Source: Guyanagaster necrorhizus
Lineage: Eukaryota > Basidiomycota > Agaricomycetes > Agaricales > Physalacriaceae
NCBI RefSeq assembly: GCF_019112545.1
Contig: NW_025064902.1
Span: 795,951-851,371, forward strand
DNA: 55,421 bases
Reading direction: 5' to 3'
Every line of letters begins with the position of its first letter. Position 1 is the stretch's first letter. The notes beneath the pieces are model-generated. The model saw only the letters and a list, made by a program, of their open reading frames with translations, was not told the origin of the DNA and ran no database searches. The position numbers and the translations under genes are program-made. This document shows positions 32,169-45,340 of this stretch, in pieces.

Positions 32169-33840
32169 TTAGGACGTGCCTATAACTATATCTACAAAGA
32201 CTTGCAGATCAATATCGCTCTGGTCAGATTCATTGCCAGCAGCAGATGAACCAGAGTTGACATTTTGATCTGAAGATAAAGAATCTTCATCGTACTTTTG
32301 GAGAACCATCTTTTTCCAAAGACTGGTCATATCAAACAGATTTTTAGTACATTTTTTACTAACTATCGTTTGATGATTTAAGATACCTATTGTTCTGATA
32401 TCCAGCATGCCCAGAGGGCCTGCTGGGGTTTCAACAGCCATCAATAGATGGTTGTCTACCTCCTCTGGGCTGATGTCTCCATACAGCACCAACATATTAT
32501 TCAGCACAGTGCCAAGGTGCTCAATTCTTTCGACTCAATCGCACCAGGTACCCAGAATGATATCTCTGAGCTCTTTCACTTTGAAATAATTCCACATGGT
32601 ATTATATGTGGACTTAAGTACTAAAATACCACTGTAATCTCCCTGCTGGGTCACTACACCCAAATGTTCTGACCATCATTTAGCAATATTATCTTTCATC
32701 TATTTATACATGTAATCTGCAGAGTAGCCATGTGTGATGTATAAAGCACTTAAACTTTTAATAGCATCTTTGTAGTGCTCATGTTTACTACTTAACACAG
32801 CTAATCTGGACATCTCCCTGATAAATATTCTGCATTTAATGTCAAGTGGATGGTGAGAGATCCATGGAATTCTTTCTTGGTGGGAGTGAGCTTTCTGATA
32901 AGGCATGTGTTGTATCATGTTATTAGCATTGATATATACAGTCATGTCCAGGAACATGAGATGTGAGGGACTCACTTCCCACTCTATTCTACAGCTGTCA
33001 AATGCAATAGTACTAACCATCACTAATGCTTCTCTTTCATCATTGGTGTATATGATTGCTAGACAGTCATTGATGTACCTTCCATAGAAAGGTACATTGG
33101 CAGTAAATTCTAATTGCTGCTTGAAATACCAGCCATAAAGGTTGGCAAGATCAGGTGAATCGGCAATGCCCATTGCAAGGCTGTTCCATTGTTCAAAAAA
33201 TAAATCATTATACTGTAGAACCAGATTTATTTTACTGACTGACAGACATTTGAGGAAAATCTGTTCTTGACACAGAGATTCTTCATCATCTTTAATACTA
33301 TAATATTCTCTGTATAGGTGAGTAATCATGTCAAGACACTTTTGGATAGGTATATTAGAGTAGAAGGTGACAATGTCATCTGTAATGATAAATATTTTAT
33401 GGGTTCAATCGAGTTTAATCTGACTTAATTTTATCGCTAAGTCTTTAGATCCATGTAAAATAGTTGGTGCTGATTTGACAATCAGTTTAAGAATTTTTGA
33501 CATATATTTAGCTGCTAGATTCTGGATGGCAGAGTGGCATGGTATATTTGGCCGCATCTTTACTGGCTCCTTATGAATTTTAGAAATACTGTAAAAAGTA
33601 GGCACTACATGTTGTGCTCCTGGCAAAGTAATCTTTGACCAGAAATATTTCCCTAATTGGAATCCATTAGGAAGGTGGCATTCAGCAAGCCCTGCAATTT
33701 CTTTCATGTCTGTGCATTGTTTATCACATATTGCATTAATCATTAATAAATATAACAGTGTGTAATTAGCACTATCATTTACAATATTGAGTGACTTTTC
33801 TATAATCTATTGGTGCATAGATACAGCTATGCCCAAGTTC
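32169..33840 (-). pseudogene. Coprina reverse transcriptase, broken
   Basis: Same protein as 53599-55421 in pieces (33743-33405, 33329-32700, 32507-32169). Visible parts include STISKIHKEPVKMRPNIPCH (from ~33610), MITHLYREYY, FFEQWNSLAMGIADSPDLAN and YINDCLAIIYTND, where the YIDD box has become YIND. Other G-to-A changes include GLAMG to SLAMG. Stops separate the pieces. The first ~50 residues present in the other copy are lost at 33840. Confidence 0.92.
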
Positions 33841-34110
33841 TTATAGGTAGGCAGTATATGAATTGCTTGGAAGAACCTCAGAAGTAACTCTAAGTTAGGG
33901 TTTAAACCAACAGTGGTACACAGAACAGCAGTGGTGGGACTGTAAAATATGATGGATGCTTTGCTCTGTGGATGGATCATGCACAGGCCAGTACTGTGAA
34001 CTCACAGTGGTCCCTCTTGTGCATGGTCCATGCACTTTGGTAGGGGGCATGTCTGTTTCACAGTACATGAAGTCTATGCCCATTTGCATGTGACATGAGC
34101 ATATGGAGCA
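33841..34110 (+). repeat. Left-end sequence shared with the TIR element
   Basis: Begins TTATAGGTAGGCAGTAYATG and stays alignable with 28182-28440, including the AACCTCAGAAGTAAC block, GTTTAAACCAACAGTGGTAC and a less perfect version of the palindrome. No matching right end is found downstream before the next identified feature. Confidence 0.8.
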
Positions 34111-34440
34111 CATTTGTTTTGTAGTACATGAGCGATTCTTGAAATATGATCATTCTTGTGTTTTAAAAACTGTGTAGGTAGCACATACAGTCCATGGTAC
34201 ATGACTGAATCTCAAAATATAGCCACTCTTGATGTTTAAAATCTTATAGACCTTGCATTCAGTCTGCGGTACATGACCAAATCTCGAAATATAGCCATTC
34301 TTGCCATTCAGAATTTGTGTAGGGAGCATATACAGTCTGCAGTACATTACTGATTCTCGAAATATATCCATTCTGGTGTTTTAGATTCTGTGTATGGCAT
34401 GCATGCAGTCTATGGTGCATGACCAATTTTCTTTGCAGGC
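34110..34440 (+). repeat. Dispersed ~70-bp minisatellite (plus orientation)
   Basis: Four to five units such as CATTCAGTCTGCGGTACATG, ATCTCGAAATATAGCCATTC and TGTGTAGGGAGCAYAT. Follows the TIR-like sequence exactly as at 28440. Confidence 0.8.
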
Positions 34441-34742
34441 TGCTTTTCATCTGTCAAAGTGAGAATAGCACCATAACAATTTGTTCAATTTGATATCACA
34501 TCTTTTGTCAATATACTTTGAAATGGTCAGAATATGTGTTTCATTGACATTGTATTCCAACATCTTTTTTTGCTCCTCTTCTCTCTTTGTCAATTTTGAT
34601 GCTGACTGGATGACACAATGGGCTCCCCCAGCAGCATCCCTCAGTTTCCTTCCATAGTGATTGGTTCCCTTTCATCTGTTATTTTCCTTCTGATGTCTGG
34701 CTCTGCTTCATCCTCCAATGATTCCTCTTCTTTTCTGTGCTC

Positions 34743-37700
34743 TCAGAGAATGCGATCTTCTCTTTCCTGCATGTCCATCTCTTTTTGCTTCTCTCTTTCT
34801 TCTCTCTCAATTATCGCCATGATTTCCTCTTCATCCTCTCTATCCCCCCATTCCTCGACATTCTGCAATGCTGGCATGTGGCCACTCATAATATCAAATC
34901 TCCAGTTCTCTATCCATGGATTCCAGATAAGACGGACTGCTGAACATGGTAGATCCTCTTTTCGAACTTGTTCCAGTTTAATCAGTTCTCCTCCTGACTT
35001 CTCATAAACACACACCTGTGTACTATCAGACCAAACACACTACAGGAATTCATCAAATGCCCTCTTCAGTGCTCTTCACATATCTTCCACTTGTCGTGAA
35101 GAAGACATATCATGCACAAATCCTTCCCACATCTTTATTGATTTCATCTTTCCCCAGTTACTCCATGCAGACCATTGTTTCCTCATGTTCAGTTCATTCG
35201 GAGTCTGGAAGATGTTGTCAAACAGTGAATCCCACTGGCTCTCTGTTCCTTCATGCATTCTTGCATGTGTCAACACTCCTCCAAGATCATTTTCTTTCAT
35301 GATACAGATGTCAACCATCCGCCATTCATTCTGTGTCAGAGGAGAATGCTCCCATCCACATTTTGCCTGTCCAACCTTCTGCAGCATGTCAGACACATAT
35401 TGCTGTAGTACTTGATTCAGAAATGTCCTGGCATGCCCTGAATATTGTTCATCATATATCCAGTCCTCTGGTGACAGATCAGGCCCATAGTCATATGATT
35501 TTTCTGGCATTTCTATCCATTAAGCTAGCCTTTCTGTCTTTGACATTGGCTCCTCAGGTCAACCCTTGGCTTTCCTTGTGCATCCTATGATCTGGCCCAT
35601 TGGCTTCCATTCCACCAATTGTTGCTGCTTCATGTGACTATCTTCAGAACAGAACTCATTCAGCATCTTTCTAATGCCCAACAAATTCCAACCTGCCTCA
35701 CTGGGCACTTGGATGACACTCTTGCATCATGGTATTCTTATATCACTTCCATTCCATGTTGGCCATGCAATCACACTGCTCAGAATCCACCACAGTCCTC
35801 CCTCTGCATATGGTCCTGGCTCATCCATCCCATCTCTCTTTCACATGCATAGAAGGATCATGTGATGATCTTCCTGCTGGTATGTTCGCAGCCAGATGGC
35901 ATGCATCAACATCTTGTGTCCTGATCACTCTTCTGGCTGTGCATGAAGTGAATTGACCATAAATGTGACGAGACATGTCAGGATGACTGGATAGTAACAG
36001 TGTTGCATGTTCATGTTGTGCTCTTCATTCTGCCACTGGATCAATGTCACAAATCCAAGAGCTCTGGCAGATTTAAATTGCCTGTGGATACTATTAGCCC
36101 TGATCCTCATTATTACATAGCTTCTAGAAATGGTCTCACCACCAGTCTTGTTGTGGAACACAATACACCAGATCTGAGAAACTCGCAACTGGCACATCTG
36201 CGAACACATCTTCCACATTAGCCAGTGGGACTTGTGCCTCAATCTGTGCATGTACATTGTTATGCCATGCTGCATCTGTGAAGACACTATACAATTTCCC
36301 AAGAAACTCATTGTATGTGTACTTTGACTTCTTTATCAGATTAACTGCTGTAATGAACTTGGCATTATTGCTTGCCCACATGTCATAGGTAAGGCATTTA
36401 TCGGTTGTGTATATCTGGACAAAGGTTGCATTGAATTGTCCAAGCAGTGTGGTATGTGTTGTGATGTGACATCCTGCAACAGAGGTGAGGTGTGCACATG
36501 TATCCCATTTGTAATTGTAGTAACCAAAATGCATCCACTTGTCAGCTTCAGTCTGATGCATTTGCAGTAGTCTCTGTAGCATGACTGCATGGCTGTCAGA
36601 GTGCCACATAACTGCTCCCTCTTTCACAGACAGTTCAAGTGCAACATCAACAAAGACATCATCACCAGGAGTACTGAACATGTCAGCACTGAATACATGG
36701 TCCTGGCACAGGAAGTATTCTCACTCAGTTGCATTGCTTGAGTCATGCACTGTCAATGCCTTGATTCCTCACCACTGAAGCAAAAAATGATGTCCGATCC
36801 CCCATCCATCTGAATGGCACTCCAGTCATTCACTAAAATCTCCTAGCAATTGCTCCACATATTCACTAGAGATCAACTCCATTAGCTTTCTTGTCTGATG
36901 ACTCTGCCCACTTCCTGCCTGAAACAATTTTGAACTGTAGGTAGCAGGAAGATGAGCCACTGTCATATCCTGATAATGTACTGCTGATTGGATGAATATT
37001 TCATAGAGCACAGCATACTCCTGGATGGAAACTGAAGGGGTTCCCTCATGCTGTTTGAGATTTCGAACCAAATTCAGTAGCAGGATATATAACAATGCAT
37101 GATGGGTGAATTTGGCAAGGAAGACATTTGGAACACATCCTGGATCCATGGGATTTGTTGTGAGCTACATATGATCAGCTTTAGCATAGACTTTGACATT
37201 TAGATGATAAATGCTATCTCACCATTCTGTGGATTGACAATTTTGAAAGGTGCTTGGATATTAATACCACCTTGCATTGACATCATTGGCTGATATATAG
37301 TAGCAAACTCAATCAGCATTCCCAGATCTGAAACACAATCACAGATTGCAATAACTGAGTCATAGTCTCTTGTCAATGTCACTTTTGGTTCTGGCAGGTC
37401 AGCACCAGCCATGGTGAGATTGATGTAATGATCCTTGCTATATTCCTCACACAATACATAGCAGAGATACTTTCCATGATATGCGATGCTCCTTGTTGAA
37501 ACATTCTGATGCATCCATAGTTGACTACATTCTTGAACAAACTCTCCCAATGTGACATCTCTTGATATGTGGACACCCCGAATGTGAATGTTATTCCCAT
37601 CAACATCATTATCTAGATCCCATTCTCCATGTCTGATTTCTCCTTGTCAATGGTGCAGAGGTCCATCATCCTCATCACTAGAGGCTAGCCCAAGGGTGCT

Positions 37701-38179
37701 TTGATGGGATGACTAATGAGCCTCATCCTCTTTATCCCTCTGTTCCAGATGGCAATGACATCTCTGATGATGATCCTCCTTATCACTAGCAGTGATTTTG
37801 GGGTGCCAGCTTCGATGGGATGATCCATGAGCATCATTCTCTTCATCTCTCTGTTCTAGATGTCGATGATGTCATTGATGATGATCATGAATATGGGTGG
37901 ACTCAGGGCACCTGCTTTGATGAGATATCCAGTGTCTAATGGCACCAACAGAAGAAGGTGTCCAGGATACTAGATGCTTGATTAGACCAATGGCTACTTT
38001 CCAGTGATATGCATATCATCATGATGTTGATCCTCATTATTGTACTCATCCTCTTCTTCTTCTTCTGCTCCTGCTTCTTCTGCTCCTTCTGCTTCTTTCT
38101 GGTCTTCATTGTCAGTGAACAAGCTACTTGTATATCCTGATCCCTGAAAGAAACTGTCATCATCTTGGTCAGAGTTCAT
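34743..38179 (-). pseudogene. Large uncharacterised protein, acidic N-terminus, broken
   Basis: Starts at 38179 with MNSDQDDDSFFQGSGYTSSL followed by a Glu/Asp-rich run. The next readable parts are 37550-37200 (FVQECSQLWMHQNVSTRSIA, DSVIAICDCVSDLGMLIEFA), 37149-36826 (QTRKLMELISSEYVEQLL, closely followed by LECHSDGWGIGHHFL), 36681-36136 (STPGDDVFVDVALELSVKEG, MWHSDSHAVMLQRLL, IYTTDKCLTYDMW), 35510-35076 (LTQNEWRMVDICIMKENDLG, QWDSLFDNIFQTP) and 35015-34743 (RLIWNPWIENWRFD, then a charged coiled coil). From memory this resembles a multi-copy family of uncharacterised Agaricomycete proteins; I know no function. Stops between all parts show it is dead. Confidence 0.6.
37694..37925. repeat. ~106-bp tandem repeat, about two copies
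   Basis: GGGTGCTTTGATGGGATGA...CTCTGTTCCAGATGGCAATG recurs 106 bases later as GGGTGCCAGCTTCGATGGGA...CTCTGTTCTAGATGTCGATG, and a third start (CACCTGCTTTGATGAGAT) follows at the same spacing. Confidence 0.7.
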
Positions 38180-38523
38180 GCTAAAGAGGAAAAGTAGGTG
38201 GGTGATATCACTGTTTGCATCTACTTTATACTAACAAAGCAGAGTGCCACATGAAAAATTTCTCTATTTGTCTGAAGACATTCAGCTGGACATGACATTG
38301 ACAGCACAATTTCTTGTCATGTCAAATTCTTTGTAATGCAAAAAAAATTGTATGGGACCACAAAGTGCAGGGGACCCATCCTTTTCAGTCCCAGGATATT
38401 TTCACCAATTGTCACTTGTATATTTAGTGACATAAAATGTATACATTACAAAAATGTGTCATACTAACTGCAATATGAAACTATATAAAATTGTTCTTGA
38501 AAAAATGTGTTGAACTGCCAATG
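38180..38523. other. Spacer between the two minus-strand genes
   Basis: Upstream side of the acidic-protein gene and downstream of the SNF2 gene. AT-rich, with no frames or clear signals. Confidence 0.4.
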
Positions 38524-38679
38524 AAGCAATGTCAAGAAAGCCACCCACAAATGACCTCAATGCCTCTATGCCAATTCTTGCATATTAAGCCTGAATGATC
38601 CATTCCATTCAATTATGAAATTCACCTGCAGAGTCTGTGGAGCTGCATTAGCAGTATCCTTTGACCTGGCTGCTTGAGA

Positions 38680-41600
38680 TCATGTTCTTGACATTCCTCT
38701 CATTCCTCTTCTCTGTGATGACTCTGGAATTCCTGACTGAGTATTCAACTTACCTGTTGGTGCAGTTGAAATAGATTTCTTCTTGCCAGGCAATGGGGTT
38801 GGTGTCGACAGAGATGAGGGGGCATTGGAAGACAGAGGAGTTAGGTTATTGAAGTCAAGAAGATCATCAAGAGGTTGTGAAGCACCACCACTAGCAGTGC
38901 CCCCATCGCTTTCTATCTCATCATTGCTAATTGGTTCATTAGCATCTGGTGTCAAGATAATATTGCTGGAGGGGGCAGTCATGGCAGTCATTCCATGCCC
39001 TGGTGGTGGTATAACTGCAGGGGTGGAGGAAGGGATGACAGGATGAGGAAGAGGGGATGATGGAGCTGAGAGGGCTGAGGGCTGAGATTCACATTGAGTG
39101 GGTTGTGCATTACCCTCCTCAATGGCATTCTGTGGTGTGCTTGGTGCTGGCTTTGTGATAGGCTTAGGCTTGGGCTTTGACTGGGTATTCAATGGTCCAG
39201 CCTTTGACAGTTCAGCCTCATCTATGGATCCTCTCTGCATCATCATCTGTACCTTGGTGGCAGGAGCTCCCTCCCTGTTTCCATCCTCTGGCACCTTCTT
39301 TGGCACTTTACAATGATGGTGGGATTCATCGATAACATCTACTTCCTTTGTTTTCACCGTTTTCTTGCTATTTGTCTTGTGTTTTTTTGCAGGAGGCTGT
39401 TCAATGGCACTTTTCTGGGTGCTCTCATCATCATCGTTATCGCTTTCTCCATCAGCTGCAGCAGGAGCATCTGCTGGTACATCACAATTGTACAGCAGCC
39501 GGAATGCCTCTGCAAAAATATGAATAAACCATCATTATCCAAAAGTAAAAAAGACCTACTCCTGTTTCGACAGACATTAAAATCAGGCTTCTTGAAGAAA
39601 TGCTGAAGCTGCTGGGCTTTTGAACCAGAGTGTTGAGCCATCAAGACATCAAAAGTGTCTGTCACAATAAGGCAAAAGATGTAAATGGTTTCCTTTTGCC
39701 CATGATGATGGGCATGACCAATCATCTGTTCTTCTTGAATGGCAGTCCAAGCAATATCCTGTGGGATCTGAGTCAGTGAATGTCAACTAGCAATGATGCT
39801 GAAACTTACAAACAGGATGATGACAGGAGCTCTCATCAGGTTAAGCCCAGAGCTACCTATCTGGCTGAGGAGAAGCACATGAACATCTGAATCGGGATGA
39901 AGGAATTTCTCAACCACCTGTTCATATGCTGTGAGCCTCATGGAGCCATTCAGTGACAAGATTTTAATGCCATTCATAATAAAGGCCTGAACAAAATGAG
40001 TATGCAAATAACAAGAAGAAAGATTCAAATTACATACTGACATGATGAGTTCATCCATCATAGAGAGCTCATGAAAGATAAGGATCTTTATCTGCTGAGT
40101 CCTCTTCTTCTTATCACCGGTTGCCATTGCAGGAGGATCAGGGAAAATGAGGTAACCATCTTCAATATATGGTGGAGACACATTGTCATCAGACAAATAG
40201 TGCCTGCACAATCTCAATGTTGCCTTGAGCTCTGCTCCTGAATACTTTTCCCACTCTTCAAGACTTTTGAATGGTGGAAATATTTTCTTGCTGGATTTTG
40301 ACAGATAGTCAGGATCATGTTGAGATTGCAGATATGCTACCGCAAGCCAATAATTGAGCAAAAATGCCTAAGAGAAAAATGAGCAAAATGGCAAAATTGG
40401 TAATGTACTGTGAAGCAGAAGGGCTTCCTGTGATCACACAATAACTTACCCCAGCATCCATGACATCAACAGCTCCATGTGTCTTTGAACTAGAAGAAGA
40501 GTGCATCAGATCCATGATCCTGGTACAATTTTTTTCTGTACTCACTCGCTGCTCCACTTTGACATCTGGTTGTCCATCTCCTATTTCTCAGCATCTGCCA
40601 TACTTACCATCACTTCAATCTTTTCATATGGTGGGAGTTCATTCAACAGCATGATAGGCTTGTCAGCTGGGAGGTCAGTGTACTTGATTGATGTTACTGC
40701 CTGTCAAATGATACATCCTTCATAGTGAGCCTGAATGTCAATGACTCAGTCATTGTTAGCATTGTACACCTCTTTGTATGGATTTCTACCATCAATGCCC
40801 TTCAAGGCATTCATGTTGAACACAGCAAGAGCATCATCATTGCCATTGTTGCCCTTGGTGACATCCCTCCACATCTTTGACAGCTCTCTGACTTTCTCCT
40901 TCTCGAGTGATTCAGCTGCCTTACCTATGAATGCCTTCAAATAAATAAGTCTTGCGAGGTTGCATAGGTCCTGATATTATAATGAGAAAGAAGCAAGAAT
41001 CAGAATCAGAATGAAAACTGCAAAAAAGGCATACATGAGGTGACTGGTACAGTGGAGTTGCCAATACAATTAGGCGCATGCAGGTATTTTCCATAATTCT
41101 ATTCATGCCATGGTAGACAGCATTTGGTGTCTGGAAGTTGTATGCTTCATCAATGATGACACTGCAGAAACTCCTTGACCATATCAGCTCATAACCCAAT
41201 GAATTTGTCTTAGCAGGATGCAGAGACAACACCAATTCAGTCTTAGACTTTGTGATCCACAAATTGCAATGTGCTAACTGACTGACACTCTGAAACCCAT
41301 TTGAAATTCATTATCAGTGAGCTAAACCAGAGTGAATAACCCAATGCTTACACTATGGCTTGCAATGATCACAATGTTGCATTTGTCCTGCTTTGATGAA
41401 TCAACAGCCTTGTTGAACTCGTCCCATCTCTGCTCCATCATTGGCATTACAAAAATGTCAATGACATGAAGATGGAACCACCATTTCAACTTGCCCATGA
41501 TCTGCTCTATAATGATCCCAGGGACCAAAATGAGATGTGGCACATCAGGAATCTGTTTATGACCACAGAAATATGGTAATTGTGCTGGAATATTATAGTT

Positions 41601-43172
41601 AATACTGAATGTATGAGACCATGAAATGAGAGGACTCTCTACTCAGGCCATACTCACCAAGCACTGGGGGAAGTTTCTTGCTGAGCTTCTGTGCCTGATA
41701 GCATGACATTATAAATACCAGCAATCCCATCATTTGGGCAGTCTTGCCCAGACCCATCTCATCAGCAAGGAGGATTCCTGGGATACCATCATCATCCAAT
41801 TTTGTCATCCATAGCATGTTCACCATTGCTGTTATACCAACAATTTGATGCCACATGATGTTCATCACCTCATTGTCTTCATCACCACCAGGAGGAATCT
41901 TGGCGGCATAGTCAGGGTTTTCCCAGTAATCAGTGAGGGAAGTGTTAATGAATGAGTTAAATTTATCAGGATGGCCATTGTCCCATTGAAGCATTTCAGC
42001 AAGCACCTTATCAGTAGTTTTTTACCAAGACTCTACCCTCAGATCCCCACATTCCTTCTATTTCTCCCACTCAATAAGATCAGGGTGTGAAGGAAGGCTC
42101 AGATTGATGTCGATGTCATATTGTTCAGCCTCCTCCCTATTGCATGTGCTTTCAATGCTCTTGAGCCAAGAAGCAAGGTCCTCATGGAGTGCTGCTATTT
42201 CCTCTTCAGTGGCCATAACAGCGATTCTTCGATTCATCATATGTCCAAGGATGTCTGCAACATATGTCAGATATGCAGAGCACTGCATAAAATAAGGGAC
42301 TTACACTCTGAACTCTTTTTGTTTTTCTTTAACTCCTCCTCCTGAGCTTCTGCCTTCAAAAGCACCTGTTCAAACTCACCCTTTCTCTGCTCATATTCTG
42401 CCAATGCAGCCTTATCCTGCTCTATTGCCTCCCAACCAATGTACTTCTCATATTTCTTGAGAGTGTTTGAGATCTTCTTTGCATCTTTCAGGTTAATTTG
42501 GCCATTGCCAGATTCAAACACTGACAAAGTTAGTAGGAAACAAAATAGATATAAAGAGTACACACATTTCCACATGGCATCAAGTTCCCCCTTCACCTCA
42601 AGTCTGCATGTTTCTGCCTGGCAGTGATTCTTGCACTGATGTTCACTGTAGCCCAATATCAATGAGTGGATGAGTTGCTGGAACTCCTCTCACATACAAC
42701 CTGACTCATTATCCTCAAATGCTCTGCCAAACATGCTTTCTGCAATCTCTGCCTCCTTTGATCCAAACATCATAAGCATGATGAATTTTGCATTCTCTTT
42801 CTTTGCAGCTACCCAATACATTGCCTTGATGTTGATACTAGCATGAAGAATAGCATGGTTGTGCATGATTCTGAGCTTCAACACCATGCACGATTTTGAC
42901 CACTAGTGGTGGTATGTGGTATGGCCTTGGAGAAATGCATTGGCACCCTTTGTATTGACATAAGTTATAGCCTCATCCAAGGGGAGATTTCTGATGTGCT
43001 TCAGAAACTCATGGACTGCAGAGAGCTCTTCATTTTTTACATTTGAGATGTGATCCACATCAAATCCAGGGAATCCAAATTGCTGCTGCCATGCTTCCTC
43101 ATCAAAGAGGTCAGAATATGAGGCAAAAATGGCAGCAAATAGAGTGCAAGATTTCTGTACAATGCGAGGCAT
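38680..43172 (-). pseudogene. SNF2-family helicase, broken
   Basis: Reading minus: N-terminus 43172 (MPRIVQKSCTLFAAIFASYS, FGFPGFDVDHI), a coiled-coil region near 42450 (KKYEKYIGWEAIEQDKAALA), then the ATPase. Motif I is GILLADEMGLGKTAQMMGLL (~41780-41740), motif II is IIDEAYNFQT (~41140), motif III is LIVLATPLYQSP (~41060). The C-lobe has ILSLNGSMRLTAYEQVVEKF and LLLSQIGSSGLNLMRAP, and motif VI appears as MIGHAHHHGQKE near 39720. Between them are short introns (for example GTAAGT...ATGCAG near 42300-42283). A Pro/Ser-rich tail ends ESSQRRGMRGMSRT at 38680. Motif II is DEAY where DEAH is usual. Motif VI has His where the arginines of a GRxHRxGQ box are expected. Stops interrupt several exons. 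Role in life would be ATP-driven chromatin remodelling. Confidence 0.85.
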
Positions 43173-44501
43173 TTTGAAGATGAGCAGTGGTGCTGAATGG
43201 CAGAGTGAGAATCAACTTTTTTATGGGGGGAAAGAAAGAATAAAACATATGTGATGCCCATGCCCTATATATGTGATGCCCATGCTCTATATATATGATG
43301 CTGTGGCATATGAAGCTGATGCTGATGGCAGGGTTTACCTCATAGAGGTTAAATTTTTTTTTCTTTGATTTTAGATGCATCAACATCAAAGATCAATATC
43401 GAGACATCTGAAAACATATTTGATAAAAAGCATAATTAACCATACTTGGGTATATGTACCTCCTTATCCAGCTTCTTCTTTTCCAGAAACCCAATCAATC
43501 AATGACTGCAGTTACCGCAGTTTTTTGAAAAAATATTCAGGGAAAAGATTCAGACATGTTCAGTAATTATCAAGATAGAACATATTCAAAAAAATAATTG
43601 TATGCCTGAATACATCAGGGGAAACTGAATTTCACTACCATATATTTAATGCAATTATAGCTTTGATTGCACAAATTACTTTTTGGCTGTTGTGCCATGC
43701 ACCCTGCCAAATGTTCAATCATATCACACAGCCACTCAATGATCTTTTATCTGATTGATTGATTTCATCATCAATTGATAGCCAGCAGCATCAATATCAA
43801 CATGCCACAGGCACTTAATATCATTTGATTGTGATTCTCTACTTCTGCATTTGCTCCCCCACCTCTTGTGCTCAACGTCTATTCCCACTCTCTGGCATGA
43901 TCCACATGTCTTCCATCTCCCCTGCCAGCTGATCACAATCTCTGACCTCGACACTAAATCCACACCATGAAGATTGACCTTTGGATGAACTGGAGTGTTG
44001 CTCAGAGACAAAGCAATGCATAATTGGTGACATTCAAGTCAGATCTGATGGAATGTGTAAGGGTGCAAGAGCAGGAGGTCAGAGTGCAGTTGGGGTATAT
44101 GCCGATGGATTGGACAATCTGGGGCATGAGTTCAGGAATTAGAGTGTGGGCAATCCACTGCATGGTCAGCAGTACTGGCAACCATTTGCCCTGTGGGCAA
44201 ATGCAATGGGAGGATCACACTGGAAGAACAACTACTCAGTACAAACTCCACTGGCTGGGAGATGAGATGCTGTAACATGAGTTTCATCATTCTACAGAAC
44301 CAAATTACCTCTGATGTTTCACAGGAGCACAGAACACTTTCTTTTGATGACACAACCATAGCTGTTCATTTCTTCTTGATAATCACCATGTTCTTTTGTA
44401 CTTAGCATTGTTATATTCTTGTAGCATACTTGCTGACCACATATCTTGACAATGTAGACTTCCATACCATACTATAGTCATTGCTATATCTAGTGTACAT
44501 T
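43173..44501. other. Non-coding flank shared with the deletion copy
   Basis: 43926-44501 aligns with 11693-12357 (for example ACACCATGAAGATTGACCTTTGGATGAAC and GGCAAATGCAATGGGAGGAT, each quoted in part). 43173-43925 has no counterpart in the window and no gene is recognised. Confidence 0.6.
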
Positions 44502-44506
44502 GATTC

Positions 44507-45004
44507 TGTTACATGCATGCCACCAGCCTCCATGTCACCTCAACCAACCACGAATTCTATCACACTATCCACTGGACTCCAGCTGCTTCCCATTACCTAC
44601 TAATTTCATTTCACCATTATCATTTCACATCTGTATTTCACATTGTAATACCTAGACCCTGAACTCAGTAGCAAATATTCACACCAGAACCCAATGGAAC
44701 CCGACTCAGAATTAGCTACCATTAGTATATAAAGCCATGTATATCACCATAACTACTCAGTTCGAATATCAACTTGGATAAGCCACCCACACTTTGCACT
44801 CACTTCAACTCCTCACTACCTTGTCCATCAGATTCTGCTCCAAAGGATATTCTGGTTCACTTCTCTGATGAATCTCTGTCCTGTCCATCCAGATCCTTGA
44901 GCCCCGACTCAAGGGTGACATTGCCAATAGCTTCGTCGATGCCCACGCACTCTGCCGGACTCTGTGAGTGCACTCAAGCCCACTCAATTGGCATGTTCCT
45001 AACA
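44507..45004 (+). mobile_element. Solo LTR (498 bp) with 5-bp target duplication
   Basis: Starts TGTTACATGC and ends TTCCTAACA, flanked by GATTC at 44502-44506 and 45005-45009. The paralogous sequence at 12350-12370 reads ACATTTATTCCAAAAAT and lacks the insertion, which proves an insertion at this point. A TATA-like TATATAAAG lies at ~44729. Its internal sequence differs from the chromovirus LTR, so it is another family. Which strand is sense is judged only from the TATA box. Confidence 0.9.
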
Positions 45005-45053
45005 GATTCCCAAAATGTAAAATAAATCTGTAGCATACTGAATGTTATTTTAT

Positions 45054-45340
45054 ACCCAAGATTTATTAATGAGGGCCATATTCTGCTCTCCATGTGAAAA
45101 TTGGTGATTTACCACAGAGTGGATGCGAGCCCTATGCTGTTTCTAAATGACAAGAATGGCCATATTTCAAAATTTGGTAATGTACTGCAGAGTGGATGCA
45201 AGCCCTACATAGATTCCAAAGCACAAGAATGGCTATATTTTGAGATTCAGTCATATACCACAAATGGAATGTGCTCCCTACTCCATCCCAGAATGGAAAT
45301 AGTGCATAATATAAAAAATTGATGATGGACTGCAAAATTG
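45054..45340 (-). repeat. Dispersed ~70-bp minisatellite (minus orientation)
   Basis: About three units around ATGTACTGCAGAGTGGATG, CAAGAATGGCYATATTT and GTGCTCCCTA. The entry sequence TTTATTAATGAGGGCCATAT is identical to the one at 12417. Confidence 0.75.

Larger units (their letters stand above)
31296..33840 (-). mobile_element. Coprina-type Penelope-like element, decayed copy
   Basis: Aligns throughout with 52720-55265, most differences being C-to-T or G-to-A at former CpGs. Sense strand is minus. Its 3' end abuts degenerate telomeric repeats (TTAGGGGTTAGAGTTAGGGTTAG, 31296-31318). The 3' hairpin, the hammerhead fold and the internal telomeric repeat (31906-31921) are all kept. The 5' side stops at 33840, where the TIR-type sequence begins, so the RT N-terminus and anything upstream are missing. 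Confidence 0.93.

Noticed and set aside
34743..38179. KDZ or other known transposase for the large acidic protein
   Set aside because: I see no DDE/DDD spacing or cysteine cluster of those families in the readable parts, so I leave it unnamed.
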